NCBI GenBank assembly: GCA_016271365.2
Contig: CM057456.1
Span: 168,674,501-168,738,500, forward strand
Direction: 5' to 3'
From: Neoceratodus forsteri
Taxonomy: Eukaryota; Chordata; Ceratodontiformes; Ceratodontidae
Length of the DNA stretch: 64,000 nucleotides
Under the pieces are notes generated by a model. It searched no databases, was not told where the DNA came from, and saw nothing but the letters and a program-made list of their open reading frames with translations. Shown here piece by piece: positions 1-11,290 of this stretch. A program made the position numbers and the translations under genes. Position 1 is the stretch's first letter. The number at the start of each line of letters is the position of its first letter.

Positions 1-45
1 TACAGTGCCCAGAGCCTCTGGGATTGGGTGCTAAATAAATAAAAC
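1..45 (+). repeat. possible LINE 3' tail with (AAAT)n
   Basis: The window opens with a short stretch ending in AAATAAATAAAAC after GGGTGCT. This resembles the 3' tail of a non-LTR element, like the (AAATA)n tail of the LINE that ends near 34,600. The body lies outside the window, so the family cannot be assigned. Confidence 0.3.
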
Positions 46-1655
46 TATTAACTACTATTCATCCTGTGTGATATCAGAGTAGCCTAGCAGTTTGCCAGAG
101 CAGATTACTTTGATTATTACAGCATCTTGAGAACAGAATGGCAACTCTGATCATTTAGCATTTGACTGCTCTGAGTCTGAGGATCATACAAAATGGTGCA
201 AAATAGAAACTCACTAGAGACTGATTATAGGAACATTAAATGTGCTAATATCTTAGATTTTATTACAGACCAGTGGTGTCTAGTTGCTGTTGATCAGGTC
301 TAGTCTGTTGGCACTAGTAAAGTCAGAGGCACACTCCAGTTTGAAAATGAGAGCTTCCTTTTAAAAATCATTTGCATTTCTGAAACTTTACAAGGAAATT
401 ACAGTTCCAGTAATTTATCATTGCATTGCTTTTGTAGAATCATACAAGTGCTGTTTTCTGGTTTAGAAAACTGAGTAAAACCTAGAGACAAAGATACTGA
501 GGTTACTTTGCAATGCCCATAACGATGGGCAACACATGGTAAATGGGTTTAGTGCACGCTTACTGTACAGTAAACAACATGTTTGTTTGCTTGCAGTAGG
601 ATAAGGTTGGGAAAGGGGATGGTTTTCAACTACACTCTGGGGAATAATGGAAGGCTTAATGTTGACTGTGATGGTACTGACTATATACTGAAAAACTGTG
701 CAATTAATTGAGAAGACATCTTTACATTTCTCGTTATGAAGGTTTAACTATTTGTTCCTGCTATTTTGTAACTTGAAAACTAGTAAAATGAAAAAAAAAT
801 ACATTACGTGCCCTCAATGAAATGTGAACAACTGACTTTTTGGAATCACAAAGTGGGATCGTTTACTACAGGTATAGACTCTGTGGTACAATTTAAAGTG
901 ATTTAGTCACATTCTGCAAATGCCTGTTTCACAGAGTAAGCCACTGCCACCCATGCTTGAGATGCTGAAGCTTCAATTTGTTTTGTAAAAAAATCTGTCA
1001 TAATCATTTTTTTTGCATGTTTTTGTTTCTGCCCGCCCTCCAGTTTTATTTGTGCGGCGGCCACACCCCCAGAAAGATGCCAGGCAAGGGAACTGTTAAT
1101 GTTTTAAATACAGCAACAAGGAATTCTGGGTAAATTATAAAGTTGACTTAAATGTTCATTACGCAGAGGTGCAGTCCCTTATTTTGGTAGTGGGGACTGC
1201 AGAATAGCACCTAATATATAGACATATAACCCAGTCCTAGAGAAGCTTGAAGAAGCAAAGTACATGCACACATGGGCAGAATAGGTGGGCCGTAGGCCCT
1301 TATTTGCTGTCAACAACTATGTGTATATATATATATATATATATAGCAAGGCATTGTGGTACAGTGCATAGCTGATTTTTCTGTCTCCCTTATTAATGTG
1401 CAGTCTCCTATGTTGGTAGTGTTTACAGCAGTATAGTCTATAGGAAAGTTTCTAGAAAACTGTTTTTGTGATACAGGTAGGCCAAAAAGATAATTTGCCA
1501 TTCTGTAAAGATGTAGTTTGACTTTTACTGCCCACTGATGAAGTGACAGGTCTGAAGTAGCGGCTCCTGTCAGAATGTGGGAGCGTAATGATACTTTTTT
1601 ATGTTTATGTTATAGGGCCTGAATGATTATAAGTAGTTCAGTAGTGTAATTATGG
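46..1655. other. non-genic, AT-rich; (TA)n at 1324-1345
   Basis: I see no coding region and no recognisable repeat family here. The sequence is AT-rich with short open frames only. It contains a pure (TA)n microsatellite of 22 bases at 1324-1345. Nothing resembles a splice-bounded exon with conserved protein content. Confidence 0.5.
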
Positions 1656-1659
1656 GCCA

Positions 1660-4600
1660 GACTACTTTTTATGTTGGCTCATGCTTGCGCAGCCAACATA
1701 TTGCGGTAATGCATGGCACGCATCAGAAGGTGCGTCCCTCATTCCTCAATCAGGCAGCAGGAGGCACTGACCTCATGCATGCCTAATGTGGCCATCGCAC
1801 AAAGAAAAGGTCCACTGCAATGAGAGCGAAGCTGTCATGCAGTATGACCATTACATGCCTCCCTCAGTGCAAGCAACATGGCGGCAGTGACTGCCACCGC
1901 TGCTGCCTGTCACAATGCCAAGGGGGTGCCCACTCCCTGTTGGCATAATGAGTCCCCCCCCTTTGTTGATTGCCAAGGGGGTGCCCAATTCCCCTCGGCA
2001 TCATGCACCCTCCCCCCCATTTGTTATGTGTCAACGGGTGTGCCCAATCCCCCATAGGCTAAAGCACCCACCCACAAACACTGATGTGGCACACTGGGAG
2101 CCCACCCCAGCATGCCAAATCCCACCTGAAAAATGGAAACTGTCCCGCTACATCTTTTTTTTTAAAAACCCTGTAAAACAAAAACAGTCCCTTGGCGGTC
2201 TCCCTGCCCCACCTTCCGCAACCCACACCCACCCACTGTGCACCCTGCCTCCCCACAACCCCCCTCACCCCATACGTACCTCCGTGCCGATCTTCGGTGG
2301 ACCGGGAACACGTCTGCACTCTTCAAAGCTGACCACAAATGGAGGAAATGCCGGTAAGCTGTATAATGGAATGAATAGGATTTTTTTCAATTTTGATGCA
2401 TATCTTAGGCATTTTTTTGAATTTTGGCACCAAATTTTCAACATGGGGTTTTTGGGACCCCTCCTCATGAATTCTGTCACTCTTATGGTGTTATTCGGCC
2501 CTGAAAGGTGATATCGCAGTCACTGCGCGGATTCACCTTTTGGGACTGATTAACAAAATGACAGTGACAGTGTTCATGAGGTGGGTTCTCAAAAAGCCTA
2601 TGTTGCAAATTGGGTGGAAAAAATCCAAAAAATGACTGTTTTATGAGTGTGCGTTGCGCAGTTGCTACGCACTCTCTAAGTTCACGAATTTGAATATTTT
2701 CATGCCAGATTTTTAACACTGACATTTTTATACACCTCCTTGTGAACAGTACAGCTGTCATTTTTCACATCCTGGCCGAAATGTGTTTTCGCACCTCGGG
2801 GGCAGAATAGCGCAGTTGCTGTGGGAAATCAGTGTTCGGGACAGATTATGAAAATGACAGTGACACTGCTCATGAGCAGAGGTTCTAATATGCCTATGTT
2901 GAAAATTTGGCGATGATACTCCATAAAATGACTGTGTTACGAGCGTGCGTTGCGCAGTTTGCACGCATGCTCGTAAATTCACGAATTTATAATATTTTCA
3001 CTCCAGATTTTCAACATTGCTATCATGCTGCACCTCCTTATGAACAGTATAGCTGTCATTTTTCACATCCTGGCAGAAATATATTTTCACAGTTCCGGCG
3101 CCGAAAAGCGTGGTCACTGTGGGAACTCCATGTTCAAGACACATTATGAAAATGACAGTGACACTTTTCATTAGCAGAGGCCCTAAAATGCCTATGTTGA
3201 AAATTTGGTGATGAAAGTCCATAAAATGAGTGTTTTCCAATTGTGCGTTGCGCAGTTTGCATGCACGCTCATAACTTCGTGAATTTGTAATATGTTCACT
3301 CCAGATTTTCAAAATTGCAATTTTTCCATACCTCCTTATGAACAGTACAGCTGTCATTTTACATATCCTGGCCAAAATGTATTTTTGCATGTCCGGTGCT
3401 GAAGTGCACGATCGCTGTGCGAAATTGATTTTCGGGACAGTGTGAGGAAATGATGGTGACACTGTTCATGAGCAGAGGTCCTAAAATGCCTATGTTGAAA
3501 ATTTGCAGCCGAAAGTCCATAAAGTGACTGTGTTGCAAGCATGCATTGCGCAGTTTCCATGCACCCTTGTAACTTTGCAAATTTGCAATATTTTAATGCC
3601 AGATTTTCAATACTGGCATTTTCTCATGCCTCCTATGAACAGTACAGCTGTCATTTTCACATCCTGCCCAAAATGTGTTTCCGCACCTGTGGCCCCAATG
3701 GCGTGGTCGCTGTGAAATCAAGTTTTGGGACTGATTAACAAAATCACAGCGTCACTGCTCATGAGGGGAGGTCCCAAAATGCCTGTTAAAAATGTGGCTA
3801 ACAAGCTCCCACAAATAATTGGGTTATGGACATGTGTTGCGCAGTTGCTATGCATGCTAATCACTTCACCAATTTTTCATATTTTCACTCCAGATTTTCA
3901 GTGCTGCCGTTTTTGACGCTTCCTCATGAACAATACAGTTGCCATTCTCCACATCCTGCCCAAAATGTGTTTTCGTCCCTGTGTCACCAAATTGCATAGC
4001 CGCTGTGCAAAACCACCTTTCAGCTCACAAACTGATTGTGCCACTTCTCATGAGGTGGCCTCACAAACAGCCCATGTTGAAAATCTGGAGTAAAAATACC
4101 ACCACACCCCTACGGTGTTAGGGTTTCCAACTGTAGCACCCCACCCAGTACAGACCAACAGGCGCCAGGGCTGTGACTTGGGATCACCAGATGTAATTCT
4201 CATGCCATTGCACCCCCACCCTTCAGCCACTGACAGGCATCGTGGTGTGCCTTGCACTGTTCGGCCTCAAAATTCACCTCATTCTCCTATACTGCACCCA
4301 TGTCAGCATATTTCGTTATGGAATGGGATATGTATAATGCCCAAAGACCCCAAAGTACACCACGGCACTTGTCAGTGTCTACAGGGTAGGGTCACGTACA
4401 ATGGCATGAGCGTTATAGCTTATGACCCAAAGGCACACCCCAATTCCTGTCGCTCTCTACAGGGTGAGGGTGGGGTTGGCATCACTTCAATACTTCACTG
4501 CCATTTCTATTATGCATCTCTACCTCTGGCACTACCAAAGTCAATGCCAGCGAGACAACATTCGGCATTGACAAATGCTTGTTTTTCTTTGGTGTCCAGC
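1660..4600 (+). mobile_element. dispersed element with palindromic satellite core, copy A
   Basis: This is one of two copies of the same composite repeat; copy B lies at about 25,890-28,325. Shared parts, in order: a head with GGGAGCCCACCCCAG and GGGGTGCCCAATCCC modules, a C-rich stretch ending in ATCTTCGGTGGACC and GGAAATGCCGGTAAGCTGT, then an array of ~297-bp units. Both copies reach the motif GCATTGACAAATGCTTGTT at the right end. The left limit is uncertain; weak similarity between copies starts near ACTTTTTAT (about 1,666 here, 25,890 in copy B). Open frames cross it but show no known domain. It could be a non-autonomous DNA transposon or a mobile satellite block. I saw no convincing terminal inverted repeats. 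Confidence 0.6.
2395..4110. repeat. tandem array of ~297-bp palindromic units (array A)
   Basis: The phrase CCAGATTTTCAACATTG (or close variants) recurs at about 2432, 2706, 3003, 3300, 3599 and 3890, a period of about 297 bp. Between these, the reverse complement recurs as ATGTTGAAAATTTGG. Each unit is thus two homologous ~150-bp monomers facing opposite ways: CAACATTGCCATTTT plus TCATGAGCAGTACAGCTGTC on one arm, and GACAGTGACACTGTTCATGA plus AAAATGCCTATGTTG on the other. One dyad centre has ACGAGCGTGCGT facing ACGCATGCTCGT. The open frames on both strands are shadows of this symmetry. Confidence 0.85.
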
Positions 4601-5125
4601 TTCCGCTATGAGTCTAAAATTGTGAAAGAAAAAGGATGTCTGCAATACCAAGACTGACCAACTGAGGTCTCTGTTTCAACACAGTGCTTAAAAACTTTGA
4701 TTCCCTTGCATGATGTCACGGTTAGGGGTTGCAATACTGAGAAACAAAAAGGACAGGGTTATGCAAATGAAGCAGAGCACAGAAATGAAAGCATTTTTTT
4801 CAGGAAAACAGCACTTTTTGGCAGTTTGAATGGCAGGAGATTGATTCACAACTCCTACAGTTATTATTCCCATTTGCTATGGCAAACATGACAAAAACAC
4901 TTTAATATTGCATACAGAACAACTACATTTACTGCTCTGCTAGATATGTTTGGATTTTGAATGGATTTTGATGTTTTTAGAAAGTGTCTTTCAGTGTCTC
5001 AAAGAACTGTACAGTATAATCTGTAATAAATATATAAGTAAATGCAGAGTCAATTATTAAAAACAATGACACAGCAGCAACTGTTTCACATTAGTAAAAC
5101 TAAAAGGATACTGTTTATGGAGTTG
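4601..5125. other. non-genic spacer
   Basis: No coding region, RNA gene or recognised repeat family is visible. The open frames here are under 70 codons and have no family features. Confidence 0.45.
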
Positions 5126-5129
5126 CAGC

Positions 5130-5407
5130 AGTTTTACTTCAATGGCGAAGTTGCCACAAACAGGCTGAAATTCACATTCACGGAGTTTCGTGAAGTTTTA
5201 CCTGGCCTCAGCAACTTCAACTTTGCCTGAATCACAAAGTTTTCACCACAAAGTGTAGAATTTTACTGTGAAGTGTGGAATTTCACCTACAAAATTCTAC
5301 ATTTCACAGAGAAATTTCACACTTCACTGATCGATCCGCACTCTGTGAATTACGTTAACTTCATGGATTAATTCACAGGCAAATTTTGCCAACTTTGCCC
5401 ATCCCTG
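5130..5407. repeat. possible hAT-type MITE remnant
   Basis: The stretch is full of GTGAAATTTC/GAAATTTCAC-like inverted motifs and ends at 5407 with TTGCCCATCCCTG. Its reverse complement, CAGGGATGGGCAA, matches the general form of hAT terminal inverted repeats (CAGRGGYSGGCAA). No matching left terminus or 8-bp duplication was found, so this is either a truncated copy or a chance match. Confidence 0.35.
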
Positions 5408-6162
5408 TTTATGTATCAGGCCAGGGCAAGCCTGATTTAAAACCACTTCTTGACCTCTGCCCTGAAGTGACTATCAGAGAGGATCACTTGAACATGTAGA
5501 GGTTGGGAGTTCCAAAGACGGGGCCATCACAGAAAATGCCCTGTTCCCTGCATATTTTATTCAGCAGTGGGGGACACTTAAAGTAGCAGTCTCTCATCCC
5601 CGACACATCAAGCTGTTCTCTTTTCTTTGGTTAACACCAATCCCCTAATACAGCCGATCAACAACATGCAGATTAAAGAATATGTTAAAATAGTTTATTG
5701 GGATAATACAATGCCTGGAATTAATGCTAACTTTTAACATAGTCTATTGTACGTGTTACGTTTGAAGAACTTTTTTGTTTCTCCTTGTTAATTATAGGGT
5801 TGTGTACTGACTGTACTAAGTGTGATGTGTGGAGAAGTACTTATTGCACTTGAATTCTCCTTCATATCTCATCAGCAGTGTAACCCATTGACTGTCACAT
5901 CACAACTAACTAAAAATAGTCACTCTCCTTCTGCCAGACTGATCACTTGTGATGTTGCAATGAGGACGGTAACAGTGATGATGAGGTACAGTATAAGAGG
6001 AACAAAACTAGATATGTTACCCTCCAGGCAAAGTATTGCTCTGCTAATGACACCTAATTTTATCCTGTAGAAAGCCTTCTAATTAGCAAAGGAAAAAATC
6101 AGAAATCAAAAAGCAACAATGGGCTGCTTTTAAAAGTGTTTGAGCCTCATATTCAATACTAC
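5408..6162. other. non-genic spacer
   Basis: AT-rich sequence with no supported gene. The 82-codon open frame at 5822-6070 has no recognisable domain and no splice context, so I do not call it. Confidence 0.45.
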
Positions 6163-6661
6163 TTAAAGGGGACAGGAACTATGTGCTTATTGGCAGCAGT
6201 TAGCAATGTTTCTAGTAAGAGAAATTATAAACTTGCCTCCAAATGAACCATATTTAACTGTGCCTGAATAAACACTGATGTGAAAAACTGTGTTTTCAAT
6301 TGTTTCATTTTTATGAACAACATTCTGAACAGTTCTTTTCCTGGAATCAGTAATTTGGGGTATTTACTACATCATGGTTTGAGTACAGAATGCTAAACAT
6401 GATCTATTGTCCTATCAGAACCATGCTTAAAGTTCTTTCCTCAAACCGTGACATAGTTAAAACCCCAGCCTACTAGTTCAGTGAACAGAACTGCAACAGA
6501 ATGCTGCCTATAAAAACAAAACAGTGCAAAATACAGTTTTTCACATCACTTTTTATTCAGGTGCAGTCACATATGGATCATTTAGGCTTATGGATATAAT
6601 TTCCATAAACTGGAACATTATAAACAGCTACCAATTAGAAATCATTTCTTGTCCTCTTTAA
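6163..6661. mobile_element. T2/Kolobok-like MITE with long inverted ends
   Basis: A 499-bp miniature DNA transposon. The left end is TTAAAGGGGACAGGAACT and the right end is ATTTCTTGTCCTCTTTAA, near-perfect inverted complements that include TTAA at each outer edge. Homology between arms runs about 155 bp: CTGAATAAACACTGATGTGA and AAAAACTGTGTTTTC on the left face CACATCACTTTTTATTCAGG and AAATACAGTTTTTCACATC on the right. TTAA target duplications and TTAAAGG ends are typical of the T2/Kolobok group described in Xenopus; piggyBac also uses TTAA. It has no coding capacity and would depend on a transposase elsewhere. Confidence 0.8.
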
Positions 6662-7132
6662 GGTGTGTTATCCTCTTTTATACAGTCTAAGCTTAGTCTT
6701 ATCAGTTTCACGGGACAATAACCCTTATCTACTGTTACCAGTATGTATATATATATATATGTATTGTTTGATTCATTGTTGTTGTGTTTTATCCTTCAAT
6801 AAAAATATTTAACAGATTGAAAAAAAGGGTAGCTTGGCACTAACTGGATTAGCACTGTGCTAACCTGGATTAGTGATGGTGCTCCTGACAGGGACATATT
6901 TAGAGGTTCCAGAGTGCCACTCAAACCTGGAAGTGCAGTTTCGCTAAAGATGCCACTGTGACCATGCAGATGAGGGATTCCCTTATCCACAATGGTGCAG
7001 TGGTATATTCATAAGGTTTTGGCTGCACTAAATAGCTCTAGTGTAGTGCTATCTACCACCACTAAAACCTAGCTTCATGCAGTGCTAAGGCTTTGCTCCA
7101 CCTCCTGAAGGCAGGTTGGCTGTCCTGCAGTC
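6662..7132. other. non-genic; short (TA)n at 6745-6760
   Basis: No gene seen. It holds a short TA run and a local repeat of GGATTAG-containing phrases around 6845-6880. Confidence 0.4.
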
Positions 7133-7139
7133 AACTGCC

Positions 7140-7765
7140 CAGGTGTCTAGTGGACCCCCTCCCCTCTGATCACCCCTGTCATTAGTTTATTCTGAATTCC
7201 CTAGTGTGTAATGAACCCTCCTCCCCCCAGTTGCCCCGATATACATTTATTCTGCATTCCCTGGTCCTTAGTGGACCCCCCGATTGTCCTGTGTGTCAAT
7301 TTTCTCTGGTGGGCTAGTGCCCCTACACACTGAATTCCACCCTACCCTTCAAGAGGCACCCACACCCACCCACCCACTGAGGACCTCCTGCCCACACACT
7401 CCTGTTAATGGGTCATGCAGTCAATGCCAGTGACTGGCACAGCCCTCCGCTCACCTCCTCCTCAGCCAACTTCCATCTGACCTGCACAGAGTGCAGTCAT
7501 GAGTTATGTAGAAACAGTGGGTCAGTGGAACTTGGGGGAGTGCAAGCCCACCAGAGAACATTGACATACATGGGAACCAGGGTGATCGGGGAGGTGGATC
7601 CACTAGACACCAGAGAATTCAACAAAAAATGTATGACATGGGCAATCAGGGGGAGGAAGGTCCACTAGACACCAGGGATTCAGAATAAATGTATGACAGT
7701 GGGGATCAGGGACAGGGAGGTCCACTGGATTCCAAGGAATTCAGAATAAATGTATTGACATGGAA
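7140..7765. repeat. inverted pair of ~61-bp minisatellite arrays
   Basis: On the right arm (about 7560-7765) the unit GGTCCACTAGACACCAGGGA plus TTCAGAATAAATGTATGACA plus a GGGGATCAGGG tail repeats at about 61-bp intervals, roughly three times. On the left arm (about 7140-7310) the same unit is in reverse complement (CTAGTGGACCCCCTCC, then TTTATTCTGAATTCCCTAG), also about three times at 60-bp spacing. The two arms therefore form a large imperfect palindrome around a ~250-bp loop. A third array of the same unit is at 21,384-21,550. Confidence 0.75.
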
Positions 7766-7899
7766 ACATACATAATGATCAGAGAAAGTTCCCTAGTTAG
7801 TCCTTGGGTCTACTGTTCCTCCAGGGTCCTAGCCCTCTGCACTCCCCTTCCATTCTCCTCCCTGATTCTGATGCCCTGAGTAAACACTATACTTTTCAT
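7766..7899. other. spacer between repeat arrays
   Basis: Short pyrimidine-rich spacer (CCTCC-type runs) with nothing supported as a gene. Confidence 0.4.
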
Positions 7900-8740
7900 T
7901 CTGTCCCAGCCATGCTTAAAACCACTAATGGTTTTTGCCCTACCACCTCGATTGGCAGTCTGTTCACTACTGCATCGAAATCTATTGAAATTCTATTAAA
8001 ATCTATTAATTTTCCACTAATTTCATGCGAACCCATTAATTTACCCCATTAAATCTTGTCTAATGGGAAATTTGTCCTCCCATTAAATTTCCATTAATTG
8101 TTGCAGTTTCATGGGTGAAAACCATTAATGTACTCATACATGGCATTAATTAACCACTACCTCTATCCATTAAATATTTAACTGGTGTTGTACGTCCATT
8201 ACATTTTGTTTAATGTACAGTTAATGGCCTTTTTCACATCCATTAAAACATAACAACAAGCCTTTCATAGCCATTAAAATGTCATAATCTAGTTTCATTG
8301 CCATGAAAACTATCCTTGTGGTCAGTAAATACGATGGCCATTAAATGTCTTGAGCTGAGGCTTTAATGGTTATGAAAATGACATGCTTTTCCACTAATAC
8401 ATTAATGGGCATTACAATCACCATTAAATGACTTCTGCTGAGAGCTTAATGATCATGAAAATGACATGCTATTCTGCTAATAACCATTAAAACTGAGAAA
8501 TGAGCTTTTCATTGCCATGAAAATTATATATGTTCATGCTACACCAATACATTAATGGCCATTAAAACTGTCCAAATAAGATTTTCATTGCCAAGAAAAT
8601 TATTTTCATATTGTGTCAATACGTTAATGGGCATTAAAACTATCCAAATGAGCTTTTATTACCATTAAACATTATGGTTATGTTGTGCCAATGCATTAAT
8701 GGCCATTAAAACAAATGTTCATCAATTAATGTCAATTTTA
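7900..8740. repeat. ATTAATG/CCATTAA-rich degenerate tandem array
   Basis: About 840 bp in which CCATTAA, ATTAATGG and CATTAATG recur every few tens of bases, often as ATTAATGGCCATTAAAAC. In the right part (8540-8720) a unit of about 75 bp is clear: CCAATACATTAATGGCCATT, then CTGTCCAAATAAG, TTTTCATTGCC and a TTATTTTCATATTGTG tail, repeated at about 8543, 8617 and 8690. The left part is more diverged. It is probably a degenerate minisatellite; the TAAT cores resemble homeodomain sites but nothing shows regulatory use. Confidence 0.7.
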
Positions 8741-10855
8741 TGTATCAAACATATTTTCCCCTTTATTTCCATAGGACTGACTGAACTTTGGCCTGTGCTT
8801 ATATCAGATAAGTATACTTTTATTTACTTTTGGTCTTATCTGTACTTTGCCTGAGAACCATGGCTCCTCCATGACTCCTCTGTGACCTTTGTTTTACAGG
8901 TACTCCTCAGCATCCAGAATTGGAATCTACACAGAAGTTCCCTCACCTGGACCAGTACGCGTGATTTAGTTACTTGATTGAGAGGTGGACAATTTGAACC
9001 ATAATGGTGAGCCTGCATCTGTTACAGCGGGAGTCCACTGAGGTTACATGTCAAGTCATCCTGGTTAATCTGCTCTGCGACAACTTGTGCCATACTATTA
9101 GTTCCAGCGTCATTTGGCTCCCTGCCCAGTTTGTTCCCAAATTGTGCCCACCCCCAGAGTTTAATATATTAAATTTATGCTGGAGGTGAACTGTCAGGGA
9201 ATGATTTGTACAGGGGGCTGATTAGCATTGGAGCAAATAGTACAGCATGAGTTCTCATAGAGCAAATAGATTATAATGAATTGACATGTTACCATGCACT
9301 GAAGGACTGGGTGCCATTAACCTAGCCTCATGAGGGACAGTTAAGCGGTACATGGTTAGCCTCTCCAGATCTGGCCCCTCTGCAACTGGACCCCCCAATC
9401 TCCCTGTAGCTGCACTGCCACATCCGAAAACTAGCTGTGTGCTCACGGCACATGTGTGACAGTACCTATTTCATGATGAACACAGCAATGGTGGAGGAAG
9501 GGACAAGGCTGGTCTGTGGGTGGGAAGGGGGTTTCAAATGCAAGGAGGAAGGCCAGCTGATGGGGCTGGCACAGAGTAAGGGTGGGTGGCCCAGTGACAA
9601 GGAAGGTGGGTCTGCTGAAGGTGGAGTAACTAGCATTTGAGCCCCCACAGCCACGGTGTTATACACCCCATTGTACCCCTTCTAGCCCTGGCAGCGGGAT
9701 CATGAGCCCTATCCCCAGCTTCAGACATCTCAGGCCCCATAGCCAAGTCATTTGCCTGCTGACTACCCTGATTATGGCTGTAGGCCCCCAATCCACCCAA
9801 GTCAATGTCCTGGAGGGCAGCATGGTTCGGGTGGTTCTAGGTTGTCCAGATTGGAAAAGAGGGTGAACATTTGTGGAGTAGTGTAGCATGTGGGTCCATA
9901 GGAGGTCCAGGTGATGGAAGAGGGGGGCCATAGCTGGGGAAATCTGGTATGGGGGGTCCCTTTGATGATTCAGATGTGTAAATAGGCTCTGAGAGGTCCT
10001 AAGGGTGATCTGCAAGCAGCAGAGTAAGGCCCAAAGGGAAAACTTCCCACCTACCTGCAGTCAGCTGGGTATTCAACCCGCACTTCTACCTCCTCTCTCC
10101 TTAACTTCTCCCTTGGTTGGGGTGGTGTGTCCATGGCAGCGCCATAAAGCAGGTGTTGTCCGCCTGAACTAATAGTAACATTTTTTTTTAAGTTTCTTTT
10201 CATGCTAAGGGCGCAATAAAGGATGGCTGTGGCCATTAGTCCGGTCAGGGCACGGCCTGGGAGCAAGGGACTGCACAAAGCTGGATCTATTCAAATTTAT
10301 TTAAATTGCTCCAGAAAGGGAGCATATGGTGAGAGGATGTCCTATTCAAAATTATCTAAATTTATTTAAATCCCACTCCTGCATGGAGCATAGGGAAGGG
10401 GTGGACTGCATTCAAATTAAGTAGCTCCCAAAGGTGTAGCAGGGCAGGGAAGACCCGGAATTAGATAGTAAACAGGGATCAAGCAGCAAAGGCAGGGCAA
10501 AGCCCCAGTTATAGGCAAGCTAGCCAGTTGGGCTAGAGAATAAGGGCTATCTGGCCTAAAGTTTTTTGGTTTTTATTATTCAGCCCACAAACCTGTCATG
10601 CCTGTTAGCCCCCTGCCTCACATACTGGTCTCCCTTCCCTGGACGTCTACCTCACCCTTCCCTGCCCTCTTTCCCAGTCCTGCCAGCTCAAGTTCATAAT
10701 ACCTCTCGGCAGTTGCATCAACCCCTGCCCCCCTCCATCCTGCCCCCAGCACTCCCACCATACTCGGTGAACAGTTTTGCTTCCACAGTCCACTTCTGGT
10801 GTTCTTGTCTGGTGTTGTAGTTAGAGATTGCCCTCCAACTTCACCAAGCCTAACA
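8741..10855. other. non-genic, with a local direct repeat near 10,280-10,430
   Basis: No gene is supported. The segment 8,790-8,910 (ATCAGATAAGTATACTTTTA, then TGTGACCTTTGTTTTACAGG) resembles 15,378-15,480, so it is part of a dispersed repeat of unknown type. Around 10,280-10,430, ATTTATTTAAAT with GGAGCATA recurs as a short direct repeat. The 118-codon minus-strand frame at 9,659-10,015 has no domain I recognise. Confidence 0.45.
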
Positions 10856-10859
10856 GCAA

Positions 10860-11290
10860 GAAATGAACCTCAAAAAGCTTGTCCCTCTCAAGGAGTGGTG
10901 CCAACAAGAAAATATCCTCAAAACTTAGTCCCCTCAATGAGTATCCCCAACACAGCACATGAGCCCAAGACACACAGGTTTAAACCCAACACAGCAGGAG
11001 TAGTCAAAGCCTAGGGAAATACAATGAAAACTTAATCCCCTCACTGTGTATCCCAAACGCAGCACTTGTGACCAAGCCCCATAGGTTTCAACCCAACCCA
11101 GCATAAGTACTCAAAGCCTAGGGCAGCCCCAACAACAGGAGATTACCTTAAACATTTTTAACCCTCCCCCATGGTTTCCACAAGAAAATACCTTCAAACT
11201 TAACCCCCTCAAGGAGTATCCCCAACCCAGTACATGTGGTCAAGCCCCACAGATTGAAACCCAACCCATCATATAATCAGAGCCTAGGGT
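10860..11290. repeat. degenerate tandem repeat, CTTAATCCCCTCA-type units
   Basis: A phrase of the form CTTARTCCCCTCAAKGAGTAT followed by CCCAACACAGCACATG, a CAAGCCCCACAGGTTT block and TCAAAGCCTAGGG recurs at about 10,924, 11,030 and 11,200. A shorter companion phrase, CAACAAGAAAATATCCTCAA, occurs at about 10,910 and 11,172. Spacing is irregular (about 107 and 170 bp), as in a decayed minisatellite with a deletion. Confidence 0.65.

Noticed and set aside
1915..2511. 198-codon plus-strand open frame, proline-rich
   Set aside because: It lies across the head and first unit of the dispersed satellite-bearing element; copy B has a similar but shifted frame, and no domain is present.
2998..3462. 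154-codon minus-strand frame in the palindromic array
   Set aside because: Repeated phrases on both strands come from the inverted ~150-bp monomers, not from a protein.
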